Below are positions 10,834 to 21,047 of a DNA stretch of 64,000 bases, piece after piece. Position 1 is the first letter of the stretch. Each line of letters starts with the position of its first letter. Source of the DNA: Stentor roeselii (taxonomy: Eukaryota; Ciliophora; Heterotrichea; Heterotrichida; Stentoridae). The notes under the pieces are model-generated. The model was given only the letters and a program-made list of their open reading frames with translations, ran no database searches and was not told the origin of the DNA. The stretch is taken from positions 1 to 64,000 of the forward strand of contig RSEH01000058.1 of the NCBI GenBank assembly GCA_006503475.1, read 5' to 3'. A program made the position numbers and the translations under genes.

Positions 10834-12618
10834 ATGAATGTATGCCAATTTAGAGCAGTGACTACAATTTCAAATTCTACAAATATCAATTTTATTCGTT
10901 CTTCTACCAATGGGCTAAATGTTACGGTGAAAAATCTTAAGAAAAAGTGTGTTGCAGTCGTAGAGTTCATCGCCTCAGAGAGTGAGAGTCTAAATGCTAA
11001 ATCTCAAAAAATTGATTTAGAAAGTTTGAGCTTCTTTGTGGTTTGTAGTTTATTTACCAATATTATGTTTTCAAGTGTAATCTTTTTTGAAAAATTAATC
11101 ATTTTACTTCAAGAAATTTATCTATTCGTTATTCGATATAAGAATATGATTTTAGATACTTATATTCGTTATGGAATTCAAAATATTTTAGAACTTGATA
11201 ATCAAACCAGGATCAAACATATTTCTTTAATAAATAAAGCAACAAACAATTCTGGGCTGTCTTATTATATGAATAAGATTAGAGCCAATCTGAATATTTG
11301 TTTAGAAGTAAGTGTAAGTGTTACACCTTGCATACCTACAGGAAAATCTATCTCAGATTCTTCCTCTCCTATAGTAGTTAAACATAAAAGCATAAACACT
11401 GAGATATCTTTTCATGATTGGAGATGCCAAGAAGAACGACTGGACTCTTTTTCTGTTAGTAAATCTATTAAATATCCAAGAAAAAATCCTGCCGAAATAA
11501 ATCAACCATATTCAAGCCTGGAAGAAGAGTATGATTATATTAGAAAACATTCCACTTGGATTGAAGAAGAAAATATGATTGATAAATTTACTGAAATAAT
11601 AAAAAATAAGGAATTCAATTCACCTGATAAACTAAAAAAATTTAAAAATTCAGAAGAGAAAGTTGTACCTCCTGCAAATTTTCAACACTCTTCTATCTTT
11701 AAGGAAAAAACCCTGCCATCTCTAACTTGTAGAGCAAAATCGAATGATATTTTAAAATCAGAAATAATTTCATTGAAATTATCTAAACTTAAAGTAAAGA
11801 AAAATCGTTTTAAAACAGTTCCTCTACCAAAAAATCCAAATCTTTCACTTATACCTTTATCGAAACCACCCTATCATGCTAATCATCTGAAAAATAATAA
11901 TTATGAAGAAAAACTATATCGAAAGCCTAAAATAAAAAAAAAATCTAAGATTATCAACAAAGAGAAAAAGAAGTTTATAGAACCTTTTAAAATCTCGACT
12001 TCTAAGACTTTAGTGGAAAATGTTCAAATTGAGTCAATTGATTTTTCAAGATTTTTTATAATCCCAGATTATCCTCTACCTAAAATTCCTCACCCCTCTG
12101 GTGAATCAGTTATTAAGCTTTACGAATTTGATAAAGATGCTTTGATGCAAATGTTTCAAAAATTTAATAACAATATTAAAGAAATCGATATGAAGAAAAT
12201 TTATTTTTCCAAGATAGTAAAATCGGTGGGTCATTTAATTGACACTCCAATTAAAGGTTTATGGAATATCGACCTAGATCAAATGAAAACGATTATTGAA
12301 TCAAAATCTTCTAATAAGCTAAATGAAGTTGTTCTTAAATATATTCAACAAGTTTTAAAAGAACTGTATTTACACGAGTTTTACAGTTATTTGAAAGAAC
12401 TTATCATTCTAACGAGATACTTGGATTCAATCACTTCTTACTTCTGCTTTATTTATATTGATTATTGTTCGGAAAAAAGTTCAGTAAAAAAAAAACTTAT
12501 TCGACAGCTGATTTCATTTTTGCAAGGTGGAGAAAATAAATTACCAAATTTAATGCATACTAAAAGTTTTTCGATCTATAATTATTTCCAAAAAATACTT
12601 TTTAGTATTTTTGTATAA
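10834..12618 (+). CDS. 594-aa protein of unknown function, dispersed family member
   Basis: Single exon from ATG at 10,834 to TAA at 12,618. Residues 75-130 include a hydrophobic stretch (VVCSLFTNIMFSSVIFF) that might be one membrane-associated helix. The middle is lysine- and serine-rich and probably disordered. The C-terminal 180 residues are helical and more regular (from FFIIPDYPLPKIPHPSGES). I recognise no domain. A shorter, frame-broken copy lies at 4,492-5,375, sharing the first 150 or so residues. The gene diverges from the WD40 gene in both places, so the two may be co-regulated. Confidence 0.7.
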   Translation: MNVCQFRAVTTISNSTNINFIRSSTNGLNVTVKNLKKKCVAVVEFIASESESLNAKSQKIDLESLSFFVVCSLFTNIMFSSVIFFEKLIILLQEIYLFVIRYKNMILDTYIRYGIQNILELDNQTRIKHISLINKATNNSGLSYYMNKIRANLNICLEVSVSVTPCIPTGKSISDSSSPIVVKHKSINTEISFHDWRCQEERLDSFSVSKSIKYPRKNPAEINQPYSSLEEEYDYIRKHSTWIEEENMIDKFTEIIKNKEFNSPDKLKKFKNSEEKVVPPANFQHSSIFKEKTLPSLTCRAKSNDILKSEIISLKLSKLKVKKNRFKTVPLPKNPNLSLIPLSKPPYHANHLKNNNYEEKLYRKPKIKKKSKIINKEKKKFIEPFKISTSKTLVENVQIESIDFSRFFIIPDYPLPKIPHPSGESVIKLYEFDKDALMQMFQKFNNNIKEIDMKKIYFSKIVKSVGHLIDTPIKGLWNIDLDQMKTIIESKSSNKLNEVVLKYIQQVLKELYLHEFYSYLKELIILTRYLDSITSYFCFIYIDYCSEKSSVKKKLIRQLISFLQGGENKLPNLMHTKSFSIYNYFQKILFSIFV

Positions 12619-13743
12619 AATGGTCTGTTTTTGTCTCAATGGCACTTCAACTATATGAATCAGAATCAATTTTGATTAAACTAATCTTAGTTTTAAATAT
12701 AATATCTCATGTTGTAACAACTTTCAAATTTATTTACGAATGAAAAGTTTCAAAAAAACTCTCATACTTTAATATGTTCTATACTATCTTCTCAAAAATA
12801 GTGAAGTGTAAATGATTGATTTGAGATTATTGAGAAATTTATTACAAGTTTAAATGATAATGATTGGTAGGATATTTGTTAAGGTCTTAGTACATTCTGA
12901 ATCGACTCAAAAATATAAGCTTTGAAAGGATTATTCCAAGTACCAGGATAGATTCTAAAAAATTGTAAAATTTTAAAGTTAGTTGTATCTTTTGATTATT
13001 TATATTGTTTTCATCAGAATTAAGATGTTTTAAAAGGATCTATTAAAGAAAGGTTTATTAATTAAAAGTTTAATAAACTGAAGCTTTTTATATGATGATT
13101 AAAATATGTATCTTTAATGAAATTTGCTACTTCTGTAGCTGCTTTTATAAAAAAATTTAATATGTAGAGTTCAAGTGATTATTTTTCAAATTTGAATAAT
13201 TTCAAGCATCGGTGTCAATAGCGTCTAGCTTATTTAAAAGAGAAAACTTGAATATTAATATCTGATAATATAAAGTATTCAAAAATTGGTTTAATCATCA
13301 GCAGATGTGAAAATTTGAGATTTAATTACACTTCACTTAATAATTTTTTATTTTGCGAGAAGATTTTAGCAATTACAATAACTTATAAAACCAAAAGTTC
13401 ATAAGATTTAAACATGGGATAACAAGTAATTATTATTTGGTTCATGATGAGTTATTTATGATTTAAGCCTAAGACTAAAGGTATTATGCAGATTTATACT
13501 ATAGCTAAAGAATTATCTTATAAATTAGTTTAATCATTTAGATTTTTAGTCTTTGATAATTCTTAATATTTTACTCATTACCGAAAACAAAAATTACCTA
13601 GAAATTGAGAAATAAGAAATCTGATAATGATTTTTTAGCATCAAAATTTAGAAACTATTCTTTTGTTAAGATTTTTTAATTAAAAACAAGTGAGCTCTAA
13701 AAGTATCAAACTATAAATTCCTACATTAAATAACTATAATAAC
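12619..13743. other. AT-rich intergenic stretch
   Basis: 1.1 kb between the 3' ends of the 594-aa gene and the B-box/Kelch gene. I see stops in all frames, no RNA gene and no obvious repeat. Confidence 0.5.
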
Positions 13744-15087
13744 CTAACTAACCATTTGAACAAAAGAAACAACCCTATCTTGAAAATCAAACCTATAAAT
13801 TTTATTCGACTGACTCACAAAATAAGCCCATTTTCCAAAATAACAAGGTTTACAAGTAGTTTCTTCAAACTCATTCGAAGAATTAACCTGCACCCACAAA
13901 TTTTTATTCACCAGATCTTGACACAAATAAACAAATTTTCCATTTAAAAGAAACAATTGCCCTGACCAATAAACCAAAATATTATTTCTTCCAATAGAAA
14001 TTCCACAATTTATATTTTTATACTGATTACTCTGAATTTCATAAGAATAAAGAAAACTCTTGAAACCCGTGACTAAAATATCAAAATCAATCAACAAAGT
14101 CGAAGTATTCTTCTGAGGCGATGGAAGAGGCGCTATAGAAACCCAGCGATTTTCACTTAAATCAAAAAATCTTGAAAAATTTAGTAAATTTGCTCCATTT
14201 GACCCTCCAAAAATATAAACTTTATCTTCAAATACCTGACCTGAAGCAGAAAAACATTTAAGACCTGCAGGAAGAGAAAAAACTGAAAAATTTGAAATGT
14301 TGAGTTTAAAGCAGGTTGAAAGAGAAGCAGTAGTAAAACCTCCGTATATGAAAAGAATGTCTTTACTTAATCTACTGATAGAGGCACTTGATCCTTGCTT
14401 TCCTATTGATTTTATATCCACACTTTTAACTAATTCGTTTTGAGGAGTGAATTTCAACAAGATGCTCGAGTTTTGCTTGAAAAAAAAAATCTCTGTTTCG
14501 ATGGGGGATTCAATTTTTAGGTCATTAGAAAAGGGTTTAGAGGTTTCAATCATTGTTGTTAAAAGGTTCTTCATTAACTTTGACCCTTTTTCACTGAAAA
14601 CATTAAAAGACTCTTGAATTTTTGGAATTTCGAAAGAGTTTAGAAAGGTTTCACTGATAAAAGGTAAATTTTCAATCCCTATTCCTGATTCTAAGAATTG
14701 TTTGAAGAAATCGTTATCCAAGGATGGAGGAATAAAGAATCTACAGCTTCGAGAAACATGATCCACGTTAAAAACAAGAAATTTGTTAAGCTCGTTAATG
14801 ATTTTCATAAATTCTTTAGAAATCTTCATAAGATTCGAAATGTTTTCAGATAAAGTTTCGATAACCTCTTGAGTTTTTTTCATCATGGCCTTCAATGCGA
14901 GGAGTAATGTTTTTTGAGAGTCGTTTTTTACTTCTAAGAAGATTGGAATGAGTTTATGAATTTCACTTGTTTTCTTTTGTGAATGAGTGAAGTAGTGATT
15001 TTTGCACATTTTTTCAGGTTGAGGTTGGCATTTGCAGTAATATTCTGCAGTGAGTGTGCAAGTTTTGACGAAACATTTCAAGTCCAT
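13744..15087 (-). CDS. B-box zinc finger / Kelch-repeat protein, 447 aa
   Basis: Starts at ATG 15,087 and ends with TAG. The first 50 residues hold a Cys/His cluster (CFVKTC, YYCKC, MCKNH, then His at 35 and 45) of B-box type, followed by a helical segment to about residue 110, as in B-box/coiled-coil proteins. Residues 240-440 carry Kelch-like blades (ILFIYGGF, KVYIFGGSNG, NRWVSIAPLPSP). No RING finger precedes the B-box, so ubiquitin-ligase activity is not implied; a scaffold role is likelier. Two shorter proteins at 18,452 and 22,424 have a related N terminus. Its 5' flank (15,100-15,240 on the + strand) is nearly free of C, i.e. G-free on its own strand. Confidence 0.75.
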   Translation of the reverse strand: MDLKCFVKTCTLTAEYYCKCQPQPEKMCKNHYFTHSQKKTSEIHKLIPIFLEVKNDSQKTLLLALKAMMKKTQEVIETLSENISNLMKISKEFMKIINELNKFLVFNVDHVSRSCRFFIPPSLDNDFFKQFLESGIGIENLPFISETFLNSFEIPKIQESFNVFSEKGSKLMKNLLTTMIETSKPFSNDLKIESPIETEIFFFKQNSSILLKFTPQNELVKSVDIKSIGKQGSSASISRLSKDILFIYGGFTTASLSTCFKLNISNFSVFSLPAGLKCFSASGQVFEDKVYIFGGSNGANLLNFSRFFDLSENRWVSIAPLPSPQKNTSTLLIDFDILVTGFKSFLYSYEIQSNQYKNINCGISIGRNNILVYWSGQLFLLNGKFVYLCQDLVNKNLWVQVNSSNEFEETTCKPCYFGKWAYFVSQSNKIYRFDFQDRVVSFVQMVS

Positions 15088-15386
15088 TTTAATGTCTATA
15101 TTTTTTGGGGTTTGTTTAGAGTGAGAAGGGAAATTATTTGAATAGTTGAATGAAGAGATAAGGGAGAAATGAGAGTAGAAATATGAAGATTGATGTTTAG
15201 TTATTATTTTTTAGGAAAGAATTTGAAAAGTCTTTAAAATTTTTGGATATTTTTTTAGATTTCTTATTAAAGTCAAGATTATATCATTATGAAACCTGAA
15301 ATCAAAGATTTTTTATTATTTCTTTAAGATTGACTTTTTCTTCATTCAATATTCAAAACGAGTATAAATCATTCCATAATAAAAGA

Positions 15387-16364
15387 ATGGAAAAATTCAC
15401 CCAATGCTCTTACTGCTGTCGATTAAACTATTCACCTTCTATTCAATCCCCATCTAACTGTTCATGCAAGATTTGCCAATTTTGCATTGATTTCTTAGTA
15501 AAATCTAATTGTGATCTCTGCCCTTTTTGTAAAACATCAATTGTTCAACCTTTAGACCCCAAAAGTTTAACAGAAGAAAAAATCAGTCAATCTTTAGAAA
15601 ACCAATCAAAAACCTTAGAATTTCAATTATTTAAAAAAAACTTAAAAAATTTAGAAAAAAGAATGAAAAAATACCTAATTCAATCCAAATTCAAAAAATT
15701 TACAAAGAAAATAAACGAAAGGTTCATTGAAATCAATTATTTTTCCTTAAGCCCAACTGAATTGCTTCAAAACTTAAAAGAATTTGAGTTATTTACACTA
15801 CAAGGGTTAAAACATGACTCTATATTGAAATTCAGTTCTTTTTATTATAATAATAATGAAGAAAAAATCTTTTCGCGATTAGCTCTTTTTAGGGAAAAAA
15901 GACTTTTGATTGAAAGAGAATGTCCTGTTTTCCTTGGAGATCTCATCAGTTTGATCACAGTCAAAAAGGGATTATGTAATAATAAAATCAATATTTTATC
16001 TGGAGGGCCTTGTTTGCTCAGAGGCTTAGGAATAGGAATATCTCCTGGGAAAGATTCAAGTTTTTTTTTATTTGATATAAAAATTTTTGAAGATAGTAAT
16101 CTTGTTTATTTTGATAGTCCTTCAGTTGAAATAAAAAATAGAAATCAAAGATTAACTCATGAAATAATGATTAAGAAAAGAGTATTGTTAAAAGCTGGGA
16201 CTAGCTATTCCTTTGAATTTAATTATAGTGGAGAAAAGTATTATTCGTTAATGTATTCATCGAAAGTAGAGATGAATATAGGAGATATGAAAGTTAAACA
16301 TGAAGATGAAGAATATTTATATCCTGGTATTATTTTTTACTTGATAACTTCAAAGATTAATTAG
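15387..16364 (+). CDS. RING finger protein with C-terminal PHR-like domain, 325 aa
   Basis: I start it at the ATG at 15,387 because the RING cluster follows at once: C-x2-C (CSYC), then CSCKICQFC, then CPFC near residue 48. A lysine-rich helical linker covers residues 60-170. The C-terminal 130 residues (from GGPCLLRGLGIGISPG, through a LTHEIM...FLKAG-type segment, to YSGEKYYSLMYSS) resemble the PHR beta-sandwich of Highwire/BTBD proteins. RING plus PHR suggests an E3 ubiquitin ligase, which is inference from the domains. A close paralogue follows at 16,832 on the same strand. Confidence 0.75.
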   Translation: MEKFTQCSYCCRLNYSPSIQSPSNCSCKICQFCIDFLVKSNCDLCPFCKTSIVQPLDPKSLTEEKISQSLENQSKTLEFQLFKKNLKNLEKRMKKYLIQSKFKKFTKKINERFIEINYFSLSPTELLQNLKEFELFTLQGLKHDSILKFSSFYYNNNEEKIFSRLALFREKRLLIERECPVFLGDLISLITVKKGLCNNKINILSGGPCLLRGLGIGISPGKDSSFFLFDIKIFEDSNLVYFDSPSVEIKNRNQRLTHEIMIKKRVLLKAGTSYSFEFNYSGEKYYSLMYSSKVEMNIGDMKVKHEDEEYLYPGIIFYLITSKIN

Positions 16365-16831
16365 ATGATAATTTATCTAAGATTTGTGATTGTTTGAGGT
16401 TTAATTGCAGTAATAGATAAACTAAATTTGATATTATTCATCATTTTAATCAACAGATTTAAGTTATCTCTTTAATTAACCAATTTGGAAGAATCACTGT
16501 TAGATTCTTAATCTGACTAAAATTTGTGATTTATATAACATCAAAATTTAAATTAATTTATGCCTTTTGATTTATCTATAAGTAGGTTATCCTTGATGAT
16601 AAGGAAATCTAATAAATTGTTTACTAAAAAGTAATATGAAAATATTATCTAACTACTAAGTAAATTCTCTCAATAAAGCATAATACTAAACATCCTAGCA
16701 TGAAATATCATCGATAATACTAAAACAATCATATAATAATCATTCCTTCAATATTTTCTTTATATTCTGCATGAATACTCTTCAGAATCTAAACTATTAT
16801 AGAATTTTCAATATTCATTCTAATATAAAAA
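16365..16831. other. spacer between the RING-PHR paralogues
   Basis: AT-rich, with no coding signal. The 80 bases before the second gene are poor in G, as seen in front of many genes here. Confidence 0.5.
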
Positions 16832-17802
16832 ATGAATAAATTGACCGAATGCTCATACTGCCTTCGCTTAAGCTACTCCTCCACTTTTCACTCCCCAGTA
16901 TCCTGCTCCTGCAAAATTTGTCAATTCTGCATTGATTTCCTAGTAAACTCTCACTATTATGCCTGTCCTTTTTGCAAATCAGCGATGATTCAACCATTAT
17001 CAATCTCAAAAAAAAATCAGAAGAGACAGTCTTAAAATCTACTGAAAATTCCTCTAAAGACTTAAAATTTCAACATTTTAAACAATCTATAAAAAAATTA
17101 GTGAATCAAATAAAGAAATATTTAATTTTGTTCAAATTTCAAAAGTTCAGCGAAAAGTTTAATGAAAAGTTATTTAAAATAAAAGAACTTTCTTTAAGTC
17201 CTGTTGAGTTACTTCAACATTTCAGAGAAATTCAGGTATTCATGATAAAAGATATAAAATCTGAAACTATTTTTGCATTTCGCTTAAGTTCTTTTATAAA
17301 GAATCCAATAAATATTTTTTCAAAATTGGCTCTTTTTAGGGAAAAACAACTCTTGAATGAGGAAAAAAATTGTTTATTTCTTGGAAATGTTATCGGATTT
17401 ACAAGTGTTATAAGTGGATTTTGTGCTAATGATATCAAAATTTTATCTGGTGGTCCTTGTCTATTGAGAGGATTAGGAATCGGAATATCTCCTGGAGATA
17501 ATTCAAGTTTTTTTTTAATTGATTTTCAGATTCATGAAGATAAGAAAATGGTCTATTCTGAGAGTCCTTTGGTTGAACTGAAAAACAGAGATGGAAGGTT
17601 AGCTCATAAAATAATACTGAGTCAGCTGGTATTTTTAAAAACTGGTAGTATTTATCACTTCCGATTTTCATATAGTGGAGAAAAATACTACTCTTTAATA
17701 TATTCAAGTAAGCAAGAAATAGTAATTGGAGAGATGAAATTGAAACATGAAAATGAAAATGATTTAAAACAAGGCAATATTGTTTATCTAATAATTGACT
17801 AG
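16832..17802 (+). pseudogene. second RING-PHR gene, one-base frame break
   Basis: ATG at 16,832 opens a frame with the same RING cluster as the gene at 15,387 (CSYC, CSCKICQFC, CPFC) but hits TAA at 17,033-17,035. The frame one base back is open through the break to TAG at 17,802 and carries the linker and the PHR-like domain (GGPCLLRGLGIGISPG, YSGEKYYSLIYSS). The switch falls in an A9 run near 16,998-17,006; A10 would give one continuous frame of about 323 codons. The rest is well conserved with its neighbour, which argues for a very recent loss, an assembly error, or slippage, rather than old decay. Confidence 0.65.
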
Positions 17803-18451
17803 TATTATCTTTAAATTTTATCTTGAGTTTAAAAATTGTCTATCTGGTCTAGATGTAATATGTAATAGGTGGCATTTATTATTCTTTCTCAATCAATCTA
17901 TCTCGGAAGTATTTGAAGTTTATTTCTAATCTAAAACCCTATTCTTTATTTGTGTAATGAATAGCATGGTCTTTAAACTAATTCAAGTGGTTTTCAGTAT
18001 AATACTCGAATAATTCTCTATAATACTCTATAAACTACCCTTATTGAGTCAATAAACAGCTAGATCATCAAATCTAGGTATTATATATTATTATTCTCTG
18101 AAAGAATTAGAGTCTGATTCAGATATTTAAATCCATTCATGAAATATCATAATTTAGAGTAATATCAGTTAGTTTATCAGATTGGAATTAAATCTATTTG
18201 AGATACTTTAAAATTGTTGAATATTCTATGAGCATTTGAAAAAATTCTTAAGATTTCAAATTCCACAAATAAAGGCTTACACTAAAAGCATTTCAAGATA
18301 TTGATTAAATTTTTTTTTGTTATTTTCCCATAATTCTTAAATTTCAGAGAAAGTAGATTTTACATCATCTTAACTCTAATTAAAGGTTATTCATTTCTAA
18401 ATACTCATCCCATATGATTTCAAAACTTTTCATCATAAATAAATATTTGAA
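17803..18451. other. AT-rich intergenic stretch
   Basis: About 650 bp with stops in all frames, no RNA gene and no clear repeat. Confidence 0.5.
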
Positions 18452-19275
18452 ATGAAATGCAAGATTGATTCATGTAAAGACCCAATAAATCACATCTGCA
18501 CATCTTGCAATCCACAAAAGTATTTTTGCTACATCCACGCAAGAGATCATCATTCATCTTTCACCTCTCACAATATAAGATTATCAAACGAACAAGAAAT
18601 TTCAGAATTCACAGAAAGACTAATTCAATCAGAGATAACGAAATGTATTAAAAATATTCTATTCACTTCCTCTGAATTGATTGCAAGAATTGAGGAGATA
18701 ACTCAATATTCAATATCAAAGCTGATAAAAGCCAATCAAAATCTCAAAAATCTTGAAAATTTCTTCCCTGTTAAGTTAAATTGTGAAAAAATTTCAAAAA
18801 TCTTAGAAGAGATTCAACATTTCAAGCAAGATATTGAAAATGATTTTTTGTTTAACTGTAATTTTTAATGAGATTTTCAGAAGTTTCCGCTTCAAGACAA
18901 GATAATTCTGACTAAGATGCAATGGAACTCTGTTCATATCTACCCATGTGTTAAGGAACTACTACTTTCTAAAGATATGAAATTTTTATTCCAATGTAAG
19001 AAAAATGTAGGTTGTTTTGATTAGATAGTAATGAATAGGAAGTTAGTGAAAGATGATAAGATTGTAAAAAATAGCAAGTTGGGAATGGTAAAATTAAAGA
19101 AGTCAGTATGGAATATTTAGACACTTGCAAGTTTTATGAAGTAAGAATATGGAATTTAACTACTTTAAAAGAAGAGGATTTTGAAGGATGTGAATGGGTT
19201 TATAATGATGATATTAAAGCAAGAACTTGGAAAGATAGATATCCTGAATGTATATACAAGACTTGGAATAATTAG
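18452..19275 (+). CDS. B-box-type zinc finger protein (copy A), possibly decaying
   Basis: ATG at 18,452 opens MKCKIDSCKDP with a B-box-like cluster (HICTSCNPQ, FCYIHARDHH, SHNI). The first frame stops at 18,866-18,868, but a GT...AG segment of 15 nt (18,858-18,872) would splice into PLQDKIILTK...LLLSKDMKFLFQC and on to TAG at 19,022-19,024. The copy at 22,424 has the same continuation, which supports an intron. Beyond this, an 18-nt periodic tract (19,010-19,078) and a conserved tail in another frame (19,108-19,275: YEVRIWNL, EGCEWVYNDD, ending in TAG) follow. Whether these are joined by further introns or are decayed remains open. Role unknown. Confidence 0.5.
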
Positions 19276-19330
19276 TTAGTATAAACGATCTTAAATATAA
19301 TGGCAGGTTGATAGGCAGATGAAATAGCTG
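19173..19330 (+). repeat. 158-bp duplicated block, copy 1
   Basis: Aligned by eye, this block and 22,035-22,192 have the same length and only two differences (t/c in gaatggg/gaacggg and g/t in ggttgata/ggtttata). It spans the conserved C-terminal tail of the B-box gene and about 55 bp beyond its stop. The flanking sequences are not alike. Confidence 0.8.
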
Positions 19331-19480
19331 CTCTAATTAAAGGATGATTATTACCTTCTGCTTCTTCAAAGTCCACATCATTTCAAGACCAGTTTAGTTT
19401 GAAATATTCAAATTACCCTAAATTTTTGAGTAATTTCTTCATTAATTTATCTTATTAATGTATCTTATATAAATGTCTGA
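19331..19480. other. spacer
   Basis: AT-rich, nothing recognised. Confidence 0.4.
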
Positions 19481-19860
19481 AGATTACCCATTAACAAGAA
19501 TTGGAAGCTCAAGCCAAAGAATAAGAAAAAATCGAAACGGGAGAAAAAAAAATTCATCAAAACAGCCTAGGAGCTGATATAATCCATCAGAATCAGGATA
19601 TTATCAATCAAAATTTAATAAAAGCTTTTCAAATCGTAGATTATATTTTTGATGATTTGGAGAAGGGGAATAGATTTTTCAACATTCTTGATGAGTGCCA
19701 CTTGAATGCCTGAAAAGCACTGAGAATATCGGTTAAGGTGTCAGGGCCTGAGTTCTTAATTAATGTTATTCTCAAGAGATTCGATGCTGACTTTAAGGAA
19801 ATGGCTAGCTATGCCCTCAGGAGTTTGATCGATGGATGTCCAAAAAATAATCAATCTTAG
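19481..19860 (+). pseudogene. decayed helical protein fragment
   Basis: One frame reads as a helical protein for about 120 codons, from LEAQAKE through HQNSLGADIIHQNQDIINQN and FQIVDYIFDDLEKGNRFF to SYALRSLIDGCPKNN, ending in TAG at about 19,860. It is interrupted by a TAA and a TGA in frame. Composition is less AT-rich than the surroundings, which supports former coding. An ATG in another frame lies at about 19,472. I do not recognise the family. Confidence 0.45.
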
Positions 19861-20719
19861 ATAAATTTTAAATATTATTAGAGAATTAAAACCATTAAGA
19901 AACTAGCTCAATATTATTATCTGCTATATTTAATTGCATTTATATTAACACTTCATAATCTTGTACATTTTGATAGTGTACTCAGTCAAGCCATCCCGTC
20001 AATTCGAGAAGTGTTTTTTACCTCAATTCCATTTAAAAACTCTGTAAATCCCCTCGAAGAACCTTTTAACATATCATATATATAATTATTCAATCTTCAT
20101 AGATTGAAGTACCACTCACTCTTCTTTTCTGATCGAAATTTTATATTTTAAAAGTTATTGTGGTTGATGGATTTAAAGTATTAATTATAATTCAAGTTTT
20201 TTTTTAAATTTTTTTAGCTCTCTTAGGAAGTAAGTATAAATGAGAACAGAATTTTGCCCGAATTTCTCAAATATCACATAAATAAAGGTTCAATCCTTGT
20301 GATTCTTTTTTACTTGAAAAATGTTTTAGCAGTTCACATATCCGCATCTCAGGAGATAATGGGTCGCTTTGATTATATCATCCATCATATCGTATTCAGC
20401 CAATTTATAGCTTACTTTGCTCATGATCCTTACAATTGAATCAGATTAATTCAGGTCTTGAACGTTTTTTTTTTTTAAGTGAATCTTTCTGGGGAGACCT
20501 TTATCTTAAGAAAGATTCTTTGATCCGAAATGAAAATCTTCTTAATCAGGTTGAATTTTTTTTTTTCTCATTTTTTATTTTTTCTGTAAAACTGAGGTGC
20601 TTAGGGATTAAGCAGCTGATTATATCTGAAGTTGTTGATGGTATTAGACTTGGATCTGAATTACCAACAATCCATTCTTGAATATCTTTTTTAAATATGC
20701 ACTGGTGTTTATTGGACCT

Positions 20720-20742
20720 GCTTGAAGAAAATTTTTTCAAGC
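20720..20742. repeat. 23-bp imperfect palindrome
   Basis: The arms gcttgaa and ttcaagc flank an A/T core (aaaatttt-like). The outer bases ggacct and aaggcc extend the pairing imperfectly. It lies 65 bp before the tandem repeat. Confidence 0.4.
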
Positions 20743-20788
20743 AAGGCCCATCAACTTTTAAACACGTAAATGTGCTACCATCGTGGCC

Positions 20789-21030
20789 CTTGGCTCTAAT
20801 TTTTCATAGAACAATGAAATATTTTGAGGCAGCACGAGCACATTCTCACTAATTCTATTTCTATTTTATAAAGTGCTTAGATGTTTAGACACCATAGTAT
20901 ATGTAGGGTTCTTTTTTTACTTAATATCTGGCTCTAATTTTTTCATAGAACTATGGAAGATTTTCAGGCAGCACTAGTACACTCTCACTAATTCTTTATC
21001 TATTTTATAAAGATTAAGATACTTAAACCT
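20789..21030. repeat. two-copy tandem repeat, period about 141 bp
   Basis: Copy 1 begins tggctctaatttttcatag at 20,789 and copy 2 at 20,930. Both continue with matching phrases (ggcagcac, ctcactaattct, tctattttataaag). The copies differ at many positions, so the duplication is not recent. It ends just before the start of the Cys-rich pseudogene. Confidence 0.6.
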
Positions 21031-21047
21031 TCCAACTAATCGAAACC

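Larger units (their letters stand above)
19861..21047. other. gene-poor stretch with repeats and scraps
   Basis: The frame 20,254-20,439 (61 codons, around GRFDYIIHHIVFSQFIAYF) and the overlapping frame 20,436-20,681 look like unrelated scraps; neither has an identifiable domain. The stretch also holds an imperfect palindrome at 20,720 and a two-copy tandem repeat at 20,789, listed separately. Confidence 0.4.

Noticed and set aside
18869-19024. TAA/TAG might encode glutamine, as in Tetrahymena or Paramecium
   Set aside because: All strong genes end at TAA or TAG with neighbouring genes starting just after, and none has internal TAA/TAG outside 15-nt introns. The TAGs in the B-box copies are better explained by splicing or decay.
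20254-20681. Two overlapping open frames that might be small genes
   Set aside because: No domain, no start context, poly-T runs and no support from duplication; listed only as scraps.
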